Shown here: positions 1 to 10,034 of the stretch, in pieces
How the letters are laid out: every line of letters begins with the position of its first letter
How positions within the stretch are numbered: position 1 is the first letter of the stretch
Notes under the pieces: model-generated
What the model was told of the DNA's origin: nothing
Databases searched by the model: none
What the model saw: only the letters and a program-made list of their open reading frames with translations
Position numbers and translations under genes: made by a program
Source of the DNA: an uncultured Sphingomonadaceae bacterium
GTDB taxonomy: Bacteria > Pseudomonadota > Alphaproteobacteria > Sphingomonadales > Sphingomonadaceae
Reading direction: 5' to 3'
NCBI GenBank assembly: GCA_947496865.1
Contig: CANMEE010000001.1
Location: 1,355,501 to 1,419,500 of the forward strand
DNA length: 64,000 nt

Positions 1-1
1 T

Positions 2-913
2 GGCCTGTCGGAAGTCACCCGCATCCGCACCGAGATGGAAGCGATCAAGGACAAGGTGAATTTCAAGGGCGATTTGCAATCCTTCTTCACCTTCTTGCGC
101 GAAGATGATCAGTTCTATTTTTCAGAGGATGACAAAGGCGCGCAGGATTATATCGATACGGCTGAAAAGCATCTGGCATTTATAAAAACCCGCCTGCCTG
201 ACTTTTTCGGAACCTTGCCAAAGGCCGATCTGGTCGTGAAGCGTGTAGAGCCTTTTCGCGAGCAAGACGGCGCGGCCCAGCATTATCGCTCTGGCACACC
301 GGATGGATCGCGCCCCGGCACCTATTATGCGCATTTGTCCGACATGCGTGCCATGCCCATCCACAGTCTGGAAGTGATCGCCTATCATGAAGGCAATCCG
401 GGCCATCATATGCAAAGCTCGATTGCGCAGGAACTGACTGGCATTCCAAAATTCCGCGCACAAGGCGGTTACATTCCGGCCTTTGGCGAAGGTTGGGCGC
501 TTTATTCAGAACTATTGTCGAAAGAAATGGGAGCCTATGAAGATCCTTATTCCGACTTTGGCCGGCTCACGACGGAAATATGGCGCGCGATCCGGTTGGT
601 CGTGGATACCGGACTGCACACCAAGGGCTGGAGCGAAGAAAAGGCCGTGGCATATTTTCTCGCCAATTCACCGATTCCCGAAACAGCCGTGCGCAGCGAA
701 GTGCGGCGCTATCTGGTGATGCCGGGTCAGGCGACCAGCTACAAGATCGGTATGCTGAAAATACAGGAACTGCGGACGAAGGCTGAAAAAGAGCTTGGCG
801 ATGATTTCGACATAAGAGGTTTCCATGACACGGTACTCGGCGGCGGATCAGTGCCTTTGAGCATATTGGAGACCATGGTTGATCAGTGGGTCACGAAGAT
901 GAAGGCGCCTTAA
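2..913 (+). CDS. DUF885 family protein (5'-truncated by window edge)
   Basis: Frame is open to the window start (GLSEVTRIRTEMEAIKDK...); EVIAYHEGNPGHHMQ metallo-motif and C-terminal half typical of DUF885. Confidence 0.85.
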   Translation, partial: GLSEVTRIRTEMEAIKDKVNFKGDLQSFFTFLREDDQFYFSEDDKGAQDYIDTAEKHLAFIKTRLPDFFGTLPKADLVVKRVEPFREQDGAAQHYRSGTPDGSRPGTYYAHLSDMRAMPIHSLEVIAYHEGNPGHHMQSSIAQELTGIPKFRAQGGYIPAFGEGWALYSELLSKEMGAYEDPYSDFGRLTTEIWRAIRLVVDTGLHTKGWSEEKAVAYFLANSPIPETAVRSEVRRYLVMPGQATSYKIGMLKIQELRTKAEKELGDDFDIRGFHDTVLGGGSVPLSILETMVDQWVTKMKAP

Positions 914-1027
914 CAACAGGCAGAGGGCGCACCGCATATTGGGGATTGTCTGATGCGATTTTTTCATTGGCTCCGGCTCGGCCGCCTGCGGTAGAGCATT
1001 TCTAAATTATCGGGAGAGAAGCACGCC

Positions 1028-2404
1028 ATGGTCGCTAGCACATTTGAGCTGTTTAAAATCGGCGTCGGGCCGTCCAGTTCCCATACCATGGGACCGATGT
1101 CGGCGGCGGCCAATTTTGTGGCGCGGCTCGCCGATCAGTCGCTGCTCGATCAGGTTACGCGTATCGAAACGAAATTATTCGGCTCACTGGCGTTGACCGG
1201 GAAGGGCCATGCGACGGATCGGGCGATCCTTTTGGGGCTGTCGGGACAGATACCGGAAAATATCGAACCGGATGCGGCCGATGCCTTGGTCGATCAGATC
1301 AGAATCAGCGCGCAGATCCGATTGGGCGGCGCGCACGACATTGGCTTTGATGAGGATGTGGATCTGATTTTTGATCAGCGCAAACGGCTGGACTTTCACT
1401 CCAATGCCATGCGCTTTACCGCCTTTAACGGCGAGGAAGAGTTGGCGAGTCGCGTCTATTATTCCGTCGGCGGCGGCGCGATATTGGATGAGGACCAGAT
1501 CGGGGCCAATGACCCTGAAAGCGGCCTTTGGGATGTGCCGCATCCTTTTTGCTCAGGCGCTGATCTACTGGCAATTGCCAAGACCAAAGGCCTATGTATT
1601 GCCGATATCATGCGCAACAATGAGCGTGTCGATAAATCAGATAAAGAAATCAGTGCCGGTATAGGGCAGATATCGGATGCGATGTCCGCCTGCATCGATC
1701 GTGGGATTAAGTCGGGCGGCATATTACCGGGCGGTCTGCGCGTGAAGCGGCGCGCACCGCTCATCCATGCCCGGTTGATGGAGCGGCAGGAGCGGGCTTT
1801 GTCTGATCCACTAACGGTGCTGGATTGGGTCAACCTTTGGGCTTTGGCCGTGAATGAAGAAAACGCAGCGGGCGGCAAAGTGGTGACGGCCCCAACCAAC
1901 GGAGCGGCGGGCATCGTGCCTTCAGTGCTGCGTTTTTACGAACGCTTTTCACCCAAGGCCGATGTTGCCGGTGTTGAGACATTTCTGCTGACAGCCGCCG
2001 CCATCGGTTCGCTGTTCAAGGAAAATGCCTCCATCTCCGGCGCAGAAGTTGGCTGTCAGGGCGAAGTCGGTGTCGCCTGCTCAATGGCTGCTGCTGGCTT
2101 GACGGCGGCCTGGGGCGGCACGCCACTGCAAGTCGAAAATGCCGCCGAAATTGGCATGGAGCATAATCTCGGCCTGACCTGCGATCCGGTTGCCGGACTG
2201 GTCCAGGTGCCCTGTATCGAGCGCAATGCAGTTGGTGCTGTCAAAGCGATAGAGGCGGCGCGACTGGCGATTATGGGCGACGGCACGCACCGCGTCAGTC
2301 TCGACGAAGTGATTGAAACCATGCGCAAAACCGGTCTGGATATGAGCGAGCGTTACAAGGAAACATCGCAGGGTGGTCTGGCCGTCAATCTGGTAGAATG
2401 TTAA
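1028..2404 (+). CDS. sdaA: L-serine ammonia-lyase
   Basis: Full-length 458 aa; GVGPSSSHTMGPM N-terminus, CQGEVGVACSMAAAGLTAAWGG and EHNLGLTCDPVAGLVQVPCIERN signatures. Confidence 0.95.
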   Translation: MVASTFELFKIGVGPSSSHTMGPMSAAANFVARLADQSLLDQVTRIETKLFGSLALTGKGHATDRAILLGLSGQIPENIEPDAADALVDQIRISAQIRLGGAHDIGFDEDVDLIFDQRKRLDFHSNAMRFTAFNGEEELASRVYYSVGGGAILDEDQIGANDPESGLWDVPHPFCSGADLLAIAKTKGLCIADIMRNNERVDKSDKEISAGIGQISDAMSACIDRGIKSGGILPGGLRVKRRAPLIHARLMERQERALSDPLTVLDWVNLWALAVNEENAAGGKVVTAPTNGAAGIVPSVLRFYERFSPKADVAGVETFLLTAAAIGSLFKENASISGAEVGCQGEVGVACSMAAAGLTAAWGGTPLQVENAAEIGMEHNLGLTCDPVAGLVQVPCIERNAVGAVKAIEAARLAIMGDGTHRVSLDEVIETMRKTGLDMSERYKETSQGGLAVNLVEC

Positions 2405-2431
2405 GGTCATAAAACGCAACCGGAGGAATGC

Positions 2432-3526
2432 ATGAGCAAGTCCAAATTTTTTAGCAAGCGCCGACTATGGGGCTTGGCCATCGGAATTGGTATCATTGCG
2501 AGCGCCACATGGCTTCTCCGTCCGGAAATCGGAGCCCGGCTTTTTGCCAATGCCGTGGAAACCGCGGTTAGCCGGGATGTGATAGGCGATCTGCCCGAAG
2601 GCATGCATCTGGCCTTGTGCGGGACGGGATCGCCCTTGCCGGATCCCAGTCGCGCGGGCCCCTGTTCCGCAGTAATCATCGACGGCAAAATGTTCATCGT
2701 CGATATAGGCGGCGGAGCGGTGCGCCGGCTGGGCGAAATGGGCCTCAGCCCGGGACGGATCGAAGCGCTGCTGCTGACCCATTTTCACAGCGACCATATT
2801 GACGGCATGGGCGAGCTATTATTGCAGCGCTGGGCGGGCGGCGGCCATGACGAGCCATTGCCGGTTATCGCGCCCGAGGGCGTAGCGCCGATAGTTGACG
2901 GGATAAATGCCGCTTATGCTGCCGATGCCCGCTACCGCGTGGCACATCATGGTGAAGACATCATGCGGCCATCCGGTATCGGTGGGATTGCGCGTCCCTT
3001 TGCCTTGCCTGCGGACGACGCTGAACAGATTATATATGATCAGGATGGCCTGAAAATCATGGCCTTTGTCGTCAGTCACGACCCGGTTGTGCCAGCGGTC
3101 GGTTATCGTTTTGACTATAAAGGTCGCTCCATCGTGTTTAGCGGCGATACAGTCCGAAGCGCAGCGATTGAGAAGGCCTGCAATGGCTGCGACATTTTGG
3201 TGCATGAAGTGCTGAACGCCGAGATGGTCGCAATCACCGAGGCGGCGATGAAAAAAGCGGCGCGGCCGAGGCTTGAAAAAATCATGGCGGATATTCCCGA
3301 TTATCATGCGACGCCTGCCCAAGCGGTGGAATCGGCTAAGGCTGCCAAAGCGAAAATGCTGGTCTTCTCCCACATCGTTCCGGCGGTGCCGATAGGCTTT
3401 CTGGAAGCCTATTATCTGAAAGATGTGACGGCAGGTTTTCGCGGGAAAATGGTGATGGGCAAAGACGGGATGCTGTTCAGCCTCCCTGCCAATAAGGATA
3501 ATATCGAGCGGCGCGATTTGCTCTAG
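2432..3526 (+). CDS. MBL-fold metallo-hydrolase (RNase Z-like) with N-terminal membrane/signal segment
   Basis: LLLTHFHSDHIDGMGEL motif, FSGDTVRS, VFSHIVPA; hydrophobic N-terminus. Confidence 0.85.
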   Translation: MSKSKFFSKRRLWGLAIGIGIIASATWLLRPEIGARLFANAVETAVSRDVIGDLPEGMHLALCGTGSPLPDPSRAGPCSAVIIDGKMFIVDIGGGAVRRLGEMGLSPGRIEALLLTHFHSDHIDGMGELLLQRWAGGGHDEPLPVIAPEGVAPIVDGINAAYAADARYRVAHHGEDIMRPSGIGGIARPFALPADDAEQIIYDQDGLKIMAFVVSHDPVVPAVGYRFDYKGRSIVFSGDTVRSAAIEKACNGCDILVHEVLNAEMVAITEAAMKKAARPRLEKIMADIPDYHATPAQAVESAKAAKAKMLVFSHIVPAVPIGFLEAYYLKDVTAGFRGKMVMGKDGMLFSLPANKDNIERRDLL

Positions 3527-3555
3527 ACTATGCCCCGATACAGGGGAGAAAAGCA

Positions 3556-4560
3556 GTGACCACCAACCGTTTCTGGCAGTTGAATAAACGCCCCGAGAAT
3601 GACGATGTCGCTAGCGCGCTGTCGCTGGAAACCGAAGCCATGCCGGAACTGACCGACGGTCAGGTGCTGGTTAAGGCTGCCTATCTTTCGATGGACGCAG
3701 GCACCCGCATGTGGATGACCGAGCGCGAAGATAGCTATCAGCCGCCACTCGAACTGGGCACAAAAATGGTCGGCTTGGTGTTGGGTCATATCGCAGCATC
3801 CCGCCACGACGGGTTTGCTAAGGGCGATCTTGTGCGCGGCTTTGGTCAATGGGCCGAACATGCCGTGATCGAGCCAGAGCTTGCCGGATTGGTCAAAGTT
3901 GATGAGAATGTCGGCGACATTAAACAGCATTTCGGGGTGCTCGGGTTTAATGGTTGGACCGCATTATGGGGTTTGCAGGAGACGGCAGGGGTGCAGGCCG
4001 GGCATAATGTGCTGGTCTCTGCTGCGGCGGGCGCAACGGGCGTGCTCGCGTGTCAGATTGCCAAGATATTGGGCGCGAATGTCTATGGCCTGGCCGGTGG
4101 CCCGGACAAGTGTCGGTGGCTGGAAAGTGAACTCGGCATTACCAAAGCAATAGACTATAAAAATGATGATATTGGCGCGGAGCTGGCGAAAGTCGAGGGC
4201 GGGATCAACGCTTATTTCGACAATGTCGGTGGGCCGATATTGGATGAAGTATTGCCCAATATGGCGCTTTATGGGCGCGTGGCTTTGTGCGGTTTGCTGG
4301 CTCAATATAAGGGTAACGGGCGTGGTCAGGGACCGAATAATTTCGATCAGATATTGATGAAACGCCTGCGGGTCGAAGGCTTTTTCTCCCCCGACTTCAT
4401 GGATCAGGGCGAGCGGTTGACCGTGCAGCTCAAGGCGTGGCTGGATCAAGGGTTGATCGATACGCCCTTTGATGTCACCGACGGGATCGACAATGTTTTG
4501 ACCGCTTATGACAAGCTCTTCAGCGGCGGCAATATCGGCAAGGTGCTCGTTAAGCTGTAG
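3556..4560 (+). CDS. NADP-dependent MDR-family oxidoreductase (curcumin/alkenal reductase-like)
   Basis: 334 aa; VSAAAGATGVLACQIAKILGANVYGLAGG Rossmann motif, YFDNVGGPILDEVL. Confidence 0.88.
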   Translation: MTTNRFWQLNKRPENDDVASALSLETEAMPELTDGQVLVKAAYLSMDAGTRMWMTEREDSYQPPLELGTKMVGLVLGHIAASRHDGFAKGDLVRGFGQWAEHAVIEPELAGLVKVDENVGDIKQHFGVLGFNGWTALWGLQETAGVQAGHNVLVSAAAGATGVLACQIAKILGANVYGLAGGPDKCRWLESELGITKAIDYKNDDIGAELAKVEGGINAYFDNVGGPILDEVLPNMALYGRVALCGLLAQYKGNGRGQGPNNFDQILMKRLRVEGFFSPDFMDQGERLTVQLKAWLDQGLIDTPFDVTDGIDNVLTAYDKLFSGGNIGKVLVKL

Positions 4561-5710
4561 GCTTTAACCGCATACCCCAAAGCGCGAAGCCCATGATCAA
4601 ACTGGCAAAGACCAGCGAGATGGCAACGATCGCGTCCCAACCGCCCCAAGCATAGGCAGCCGTGCCCAGCCAACTTGATAGGCCGCCGCCGATAAACATG
4701 ATGACAATATAGATGGTCATCAACCGGGTGCGGATTTCCGGCGCCCGGCCGAACAGGATCGTGCGGTTGGCGACATCCATGGATGCGCCGCCAAAATTGC
4801 TGAACATGATCGGCAGGATCATGATCCAGATACTCTGGCCAGCAAAGATCAAGAGGATCGCGCCAACAAGCTGGGCCACGGCAAATAGCGCGCGTGCTTT
4901 CTCCGCGCCAATCCGGTCTGCCAAGCGGCCCGACCAAGGAGCGATAAAAACATTAGATGCGGCGAGTAATGCCAGATAGCCCACGATGTCGACGCCATAG
5001 CCCATTTCCGCGGTGGTGATATGCAGACCGATGCCGAGCCATAAGGCGAGAAAAAAGCCAAATGAGAGCGCTTGCAATAATCCCGCGAGCAGCACGTCCG
5101 GCATGGTTTTGATGATCGGCCAGAGGGAGGCGATTAGCGCGACATAGCTTTCCTGCGGCTCACTATCATCACGCAGCTTTTCGTCTTTTTCCATGATCAG
5201 CGGCAAGATGATAAGCAATGCCAAGGTCAGCGCCGTGCCGACCCAATAGGCCGATCGCCAGCCAAAATAATGCCCCAACACGCCAGCGCCAGCGCGGCTG
5301 CCCAGCAAGCCGACGGTGATACCGACGGACATGATGCCGGTCACATGCCCGATACGGTCTGGGCGCACCCGCTTGGTGACATAGGCGGGTAGCAAATAAG
5401 GAGTGATTGTCGCAAAGCCGAGCAGCGAGGACGCGACCACGAACAATCGGAAGTCCTGTGCTGTTGCCATGGCGAGCAGCGCTAGAAACTGACCCGCGAC
5501 AAAGGTAATGACCAGCTTGCGATTGTTGATCCGGTCACCGAGTGGCAATAACAATAATATGCCCAGCGCCAGCGCGATCTGATTAAACGCTGGCACCAAT
5601 CCTAGCAGCGTCCCGCTTACGCCAAAATCTTCACCAACCGGGGCAATGAGCGGATGAATATAATAGCCGTTCGCCACGGCGACGGCACAGGCCATGGAAA
5701 AGAAAAACAA
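4550..5710 (-). CDS. MFS transporter (start uncertain, see findings)
   Basis: About 12 hydrophobic segments; GDRINNRKLVI loop; no ATG start in frame. Confidence 0.85.
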   Translation of the reverse strand: MFFFSMACAVAVANGYYIHPLIAPVGEDFGVSGTLLGLVPAFNQIALALGILLLLPLGDRINNRKLVITFVAGQFLALLAMATAQDFRLFVVASSLLGFATITPYLLPAYVTKRVRPDRIGHVTGIMSVGITVGLLGSRAGAGVLGHYFGWRSAYWVGTALTLALLIILPLIMEKDEKLRDDSEPQESYVALIASLWPIIKTMPDVLLAGLLQALSFGFFLALWLGIGLHITTAEMGYGVDIVGYLALLAASNVFIAPWSGRLADRIGAEKARALFAVAQLVGAILLIFAGQSIWIMILPIMFSNFGGASMDVANRTILFGRAPEIRTRLMTIYIVIMFIGGGLSSWLGTAAYAWGGWDAIVAISLVFASLIMGFALWGMRLKPTA

Positions 5711-5838
5711 TTTTGTTTCACTAATCCGGCGCGGTGTTGTTTTAGCAGAGGATTTGGCGGCGTCGGTCAGAATATCGGCTTTCCATGAAGAGCTTGCGAT
5801 GCCCTTGCCGAAAGCGGAGCCCCAAGTCCTCTACCTGT

Positions 5839-6540
5839 TTAGCTAGCGTCGATCACTTTCTCCAGCTCTTTCAAGACATCGCCATATGTCCGATCATGAA
5901 GCAGCTGCACTAGCTTGGGATCGGCAACATTGGGACATCCGCTATCAAATGGTGGATGGGGATCATATTCGAGGCCAAGCTGCACAGCCTCGGCAAATTG
6001 CTGTCCGGCAATTTCGGCAATCACGGTCAGGGCAAAATCAATCCCGGACGTTACACCGCCAGCGGTAATGACATTGCGGTCTTGGACGACGCGGGCAGGT
6101 TCATACGTCGCGCCGAATTTTTCCAACAGCGATGTATAGGCCCAATGGCTGGTCGCGCGTTTGCCTTGCAACAATCCGGCCGCACCCAATGCCAGCGATC
6201 CGGTGCAAACCGAGGTAACATATTGCGCGCCCGCTGCCTGATCGCGCAGAAATTGCAGTGTCTTTTTATCCTGTATGACATCCCGCGTGCCAAACCCGCC
6301 GGGGACACAAAGCAGGTCTGCTTGCGGACAACCGGAAAGGTCCGTGCTCGGTAGCATCGCAAAGCCGCTATCGGTCTGAATAGGCTGCACCGCCTTTGCC
6401 GCTGTATGCACGACCGCACCCGGCATGCGCGCCAGAAATTGCGCCGGTCCGGTAAAATCGAGCTGCGTAATGCCATCGAACAACAGAAAGACAATGTGAA
6501 AAGGCGCTGGTATATTTTGAGGTGTGTCTGTCATGAGCAT
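5839..6540 (-). CDS. DJ-1/PfpI family protein
   Basis: VTSVCTGSLALGAAGLLQGKRATSHW nucleophile-elbow motif typical of DJ-1/PfpI and AraC-N GATase1 proteins. Confidence 0.88.
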   Translation of the reverse strand: MLMTDTPQNIPAPFHIVFLLFDGITQLDFTGPAQFLARMPGAVVHTAAKAVQPIQTDSGFAMLPSTDLSGCPQADLLCVPGGFGTRDVIQDKKTLQFLRDQAAGAQYVTSVCTGSLALGAAGLLQGKRATSHWAYTSLLEKFGATYEPARVVQDRNVITAGGVTSGIDFALTVIAEIAGQQFAEAVQLGLEYDPHPPFDSGCPNVADPKLVQLLHDRTYGDVLKELEKVIDAS

Positions 6541-6702
6541 GTCTCCTTTGGTTCAAGAAATGCCCAGGCGCCCGACTGAAAATTGACATCGTTCCAGATG
6601 CGCCCGCTCCCCGGTGGTATCCCACCCTATCGCGCCAGTTGCCGGCTCGGCCTTTATATCATTCCTGTGCGGACAGTTAAAGAGTGGAATTGCTGGCGCT
6701 AG

Positions 6703-7956
6703 CTATTCGCTGCGCAGGGCCTCAATCGGCGATAGGCGTGACGCGCGGACGGCTGGATAGCCGCCGAATAATAGGCCAATAAAGGCCGAGAATATAATGG
6801 CGCCAATGCCGACTCCGACCCCGATGGGGACGGGGAAATCGGCATAGACGGTAAGTGCGGTTCCGGCGGCAATGGCGAATATCAATCCCATTGCTCCGCC
6901 AATGACACAGAGAACCGCGGCCTCGACCAGAAACTGGTTACGGATATCGCTGCGTTTGGCGCCCAGCGCCATGCGCAGACCGATTTCGCGGGTGCGTTCG
7001 GTGACGCTGACCAACATGATATTCATGATCCCGATGCCCCCGACCAACAGCGATATGGATGCAATCGCAACGAGCACAATCTGAAATATGCCGGTCACTT
7101 GGGCCGATTCCTTCATAAATTCTTCGGTTGTGCGGATGGTGAAGGGGTTAATATCCTTGCCGCGCACCCGATAGCGTTCGCGTAGCAATCTGGTCATTTC
7201 TCGTTTGGCCTGCGGCAGCGATACGCCGTCTTCAAAGCCGACAAATAACATTTGCAAATCATCGGGCCCGGCCAGTGTGTCGCCCGAAAAGCGTTGTCGC
7301 ATCGTGCTGATTGGCATTAGCGCAATGTCGTCATTATCATTGCCAAAGCTTGATCCTTTGGACTCGGTAATCCCAATGACACTAAATGGCGCGCGGTTGA
7401 TCCGGATCGTTTCACCGACGGGATCAAAATCGCCGAATAATTTTCGCGCGACCGTAGGGCCCAGCACCACGACCCGCGCGGCGGAGCGGACGTCGGCCTC
7501 GGTTATGAAACGGCCCGATTCGGCGACAAGATTGGACACTTTGCCATAGCCTGGTGTTGCGCCGATAGCGTTTGTGGACGCATTGCGCCCTGCAACGACC
7601 AGCTGGATATTGGACCGCAATTGCGGCGCTATATCGGAAATGCCGCTAATCTGTTTTTCGATTGCGCGTGCGTCTCGCATAGTTAGCCGGCCGCGATCAA
7701 AGGAGCGCCGGCCACCTTCACCAGTATCCGGTTGTGGAAAGACCAGCGCCATGTTGGAGCCTAGCGCGTTGATCGATTGCATCACCGACACTTGCGCGCC
7801 GGATCCCACCGCAACCGCTAGCGTCACCGCAAACACGCCAATCATCACGCCCAAGGTCGTCAATATCGAACGCATCAAATTGGTCCGCAACGCGGTCATC
7901 GCAATGGCCACGTTGACGACCCAGCCAGCGGCTTTCTGTCCCAGATTGCCGATCAT
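6703..7956 (-). CDS. MacB-type ABC transporter permease (FtsX domain)
   Basis: TTLGVMIGVFAVTLAVAVGSGAQ, GIMNIMLVSVTERTREIGLRMALGAK, C-terminal GGYPAVRASRLSPIEALRSE. Confidence 0.93.
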   Translation of the reverse strand: MIGNLGQKAAGWVVNVAIAMTALRTNLMRSILTTLGVMIGVFAVTLAVAVGSGAQVSVMQSINALGSNMALVFPQPDTGEGGRRSFDRGRLTMRDARAIEKQISGISDIAPQLRSNIQLVVAGRNASTNAIGATPGYGKVSNLVAESGRFITEADVRSAARVVVLGPTVARKLFGDFDPVGETIRINRAPFSVIGITESKGSSFGNDNDDIALMPISTMRQRFSGDTLAGPDDLQMLFVGFEDGVSLPQAKREMTRLLRERYRVRGKDINPFTIRTTEEFMKESAQVTGIFQIVLVAIASISLLVGGIGIMNIMLVSVTERTREIGLRMALGAKRSDIRNQFLVEAAVLCVIGGAMGLIFAIAAGTALTVYADFPVPIGVGVGIGAIIFSAFIGLLFGGYPAVRASRLSPIEALRSE

Positions 7957-8657
7957 GGTTTAACCTTCCGGCGTTTTGTGACGGCGATATCCTCGATCAC
8001 TTTGCCGTCGCGAAATTCGATCCGCCGTTTGGCATGGTTTGCAATTTCCGCCTCATGGGTAACAACAATGATGGTGATGCCCTGATCATTGAGCGTCTGG
8101 AAAATCTGCATAATGTCTTCGGATGTTTTGCTGTCGAGCGCGCCTGTGGGTTCATCGGCCAACAAGATCACCGGTTCCGTGACCAGCGCCCGGGCGATCG
8201 CGACCCGTTGTTGCTGACCGCCCGATAATTTGGCGGGGCTATGATCGAGCCGGTCGCCAAGGCCCATTTCTTGCAGCTTGGCCTGTGCCTTCGCTCGGCG
8301 TTCATCCCCGCCTAGCCCGGCATAGATAAGTGGTACCGCAACATTATCGAGCGCGGTGGTACGCGCGAGCAGGTTGAACTGTTGAAACACGAAGCCGATT
8401 TTCTGGTTGCGCAGCTCAGCCAGCGCGTCGCCGTCCCGGTCGCTGGTCGCTATGCCGTCAATCCGCACATCGCCCGATGTGGGTATGTCGAGACAGCCGA
8501 TCATGTTCATGAAAGTCGATTTGCCCGAGCCGCTGGCGCCCATGATCGCAACATATTCGCCGCGGTCAATGGACAGTGATACGCCATCGACAGCGCGAAC
8601 CGTTTCACCACCCAGCTCGTAATTTTTAACCAGATCCTGTGTTTCAACCAGGGCCAT
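7953..8657 (-). CDS. MacB/LolD-type ABC transporter ATP-binding protein
   Basis: GASGSGKSTFMN Walker A, LSGGQQQRVAIARAL signature, ILLADEPTGALD Walker B; start trimmed to MALVETQ, ORF track extends to 8714. Confidence 0.94.
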   Translation of the reverse strand: MALVETQDLVKNYELGGETVRAVDGVSLSIDRGEYVAIMGASGSGKSTFMNMIGCLDIPTSGDVRIDGIATSDRDGDALAELRNQKIGFVFQQFNLLARTTALDNVAVPLIYAGLGGDERRAKAQAKLQEMGLGDRLDHSPAKLSGGQQQRVAIARALVTEPVILLADEPTGALDSKTSEDIMQIFQTLNDQGITIIVVTHEAEIANHAKRRIEFRDGKVIEDIAVTKRRKVKP

Positions 8658-8661
8658 TATC

Positions 8662-9945
8662 TTATGTATTCCCGCGGGCAAATTCATCCTCGTCTTCGTC
8701 ATCTTCATTCTCAAGATTTTTGGAACGGACGAGGACTTTCTCTTTTTCTTTCACGCCTTTGATGATTTCGACAAAATCTTCTCCGGCAAGCCCAATAGTG
8801 ACTGTGCGGCGAACCGGTTCATAGGGATCATCGCTGGCTACCCAGATAGTGGCACTGCGCGTTTTTTTTGCTTTTTTGTCTGCAGATTTGGCGGTGTCTT
8901 TGTCCTCTTCGTCAGGCCGGTCGTCCTTGCGCGGACGAAACCGGATGGCGGGCGCAGGAACGCGGAGCACATTGGCCTTGGTGCCGGTCACTATTTCGAC
9001 ATTGGCGGTCATGCCGGTTAGCAATTTGCCTTGTTTGTTGTCGACATCAAGGATCACCAGATAGCTGACGACATTCTGTTCTTCTGTTGCCGATTTACGG
9101 ATCTGACCCACTTTGGCGACAAAAGTATCGTCGGGATAGCTGTCGACGGTGAAGCGGACGAGTTGATCGACGCGAACCTGCCCGATATCAGCTTCGTCGA
9201 CGGACGCTTCAACCTGCATACGGCTAGTGTCGGCCGCGATTTCAAACAGGTTGGGCGTCTGGAAACTGGCGGCCACGGTGGTGCCGGGCTCGACCAGTTT
9301 GTTGATCACGACACCACTGGTCGGGGCGAGGATACGGGTGCGATCGAGGTCGAGCTGGGCAGAGGACAATTCCGCCGTACTTTGTGCTATCTGTGCGCGT
9401 CCGCTCTGCGCTTGAGCCTTAGCGGTGCTCAGGGAGGCCTGGGCATTGGCAAGGGCATTGCGGGCCTGATCAATTCCAGCTTTGGAGACAAACCCCTTTT
9501 CCGCTAGCTGCTTCTGCCGTTTAAATTCTCGAGATTGGACTTGGAAGTCGGTTTGGGCGCGGATGATTGATGCTTCGGCTTGTGCCAAATTGGCGCGCGA
9601 CAATTCTACTTGTGCGCGGGCCTGTGACACGCGCGCCTGTATGCGTGTCGGATCAATTCTGGCCAGCACTTGACCGGCGGTAACCGGCGAGTTGAAATCG
9701 ACATAGACGTCAGTCACCTGTCCGGAAATCTCCGAGCCGACATTGATGGTATTGAGCGCGCGCAATTTACCGCTGGCAGACACGACGCGAGCCACTTCCC
9801 CGCGGCTGGCTGGTTCCGTGACATATTCATATGTTGCTGGCGATGGAACCAGGACCTTGTAAAGGATCGCTATGATAACAAGGGCGATCAGGCCGGAAAT
9901 AACTGGATGAAGACGCATCCATGCGAGAGCCCGTTTGATAATCAC
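8662..9945 (-). CDS. efflux periplasmic adaptor subunit (MacA-like)
   Basis: GQVTDVYVDFNSPVTAGQVLARIDP lipoyl half-motif, coiled coil, TSGVVINKLVEPGTTVAASFQTP. Confidence 0.92.
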   Translation of the reverse strand: MIIKRALAWMRLHPVISGLIALVIIAILYKVLVPSPATYEYVTEPASRGEVARVVSASGKLRALNTINVGSEISGQVTDVYVDFNSPVTAGQVLARIDPTRIQARVSQARAQVELSRANLAQAEASIIRAQTDFQVQSREFKRQKQLAEKGFVSKAGIDQARNALANAQASLSTAKAQAQSGRAQIAQSTAELSSAQLDLDRTRILAPTSGVVINKLVEPGTTVAASFQTPNLFEIAADTSRMQVEASVDEADIGQVRVDQLVRFTVDSYPDDTFVAKVGQIRKSATEEQNVVSYLVILDVDNKQGKLLTGMTANVEIVTGTKANVLRVPAPAIRFRPRKDDRPDEEDKDTAKSADKKAKKTRSATIWVASDDPYEPVRRTVTIGLAGEDFVEIIKGVKEKEKVLVRSKNLENEDDEDEDEFARGNT

Positions 9946-10034
9946 TGCACCCCTATATTCGCTGGCCTGTATTAGCTAGATAGGTCACTATGGCAGGTCG
10001 TATCTCCATAGGCAATAAGTCTTCGATCGACAGC

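Noticed and set aside
2819-3373. 184-aa minus-strand ORF
   Set aside because: Antisense to the clearly coding MBL-fold gene; no domain signature.
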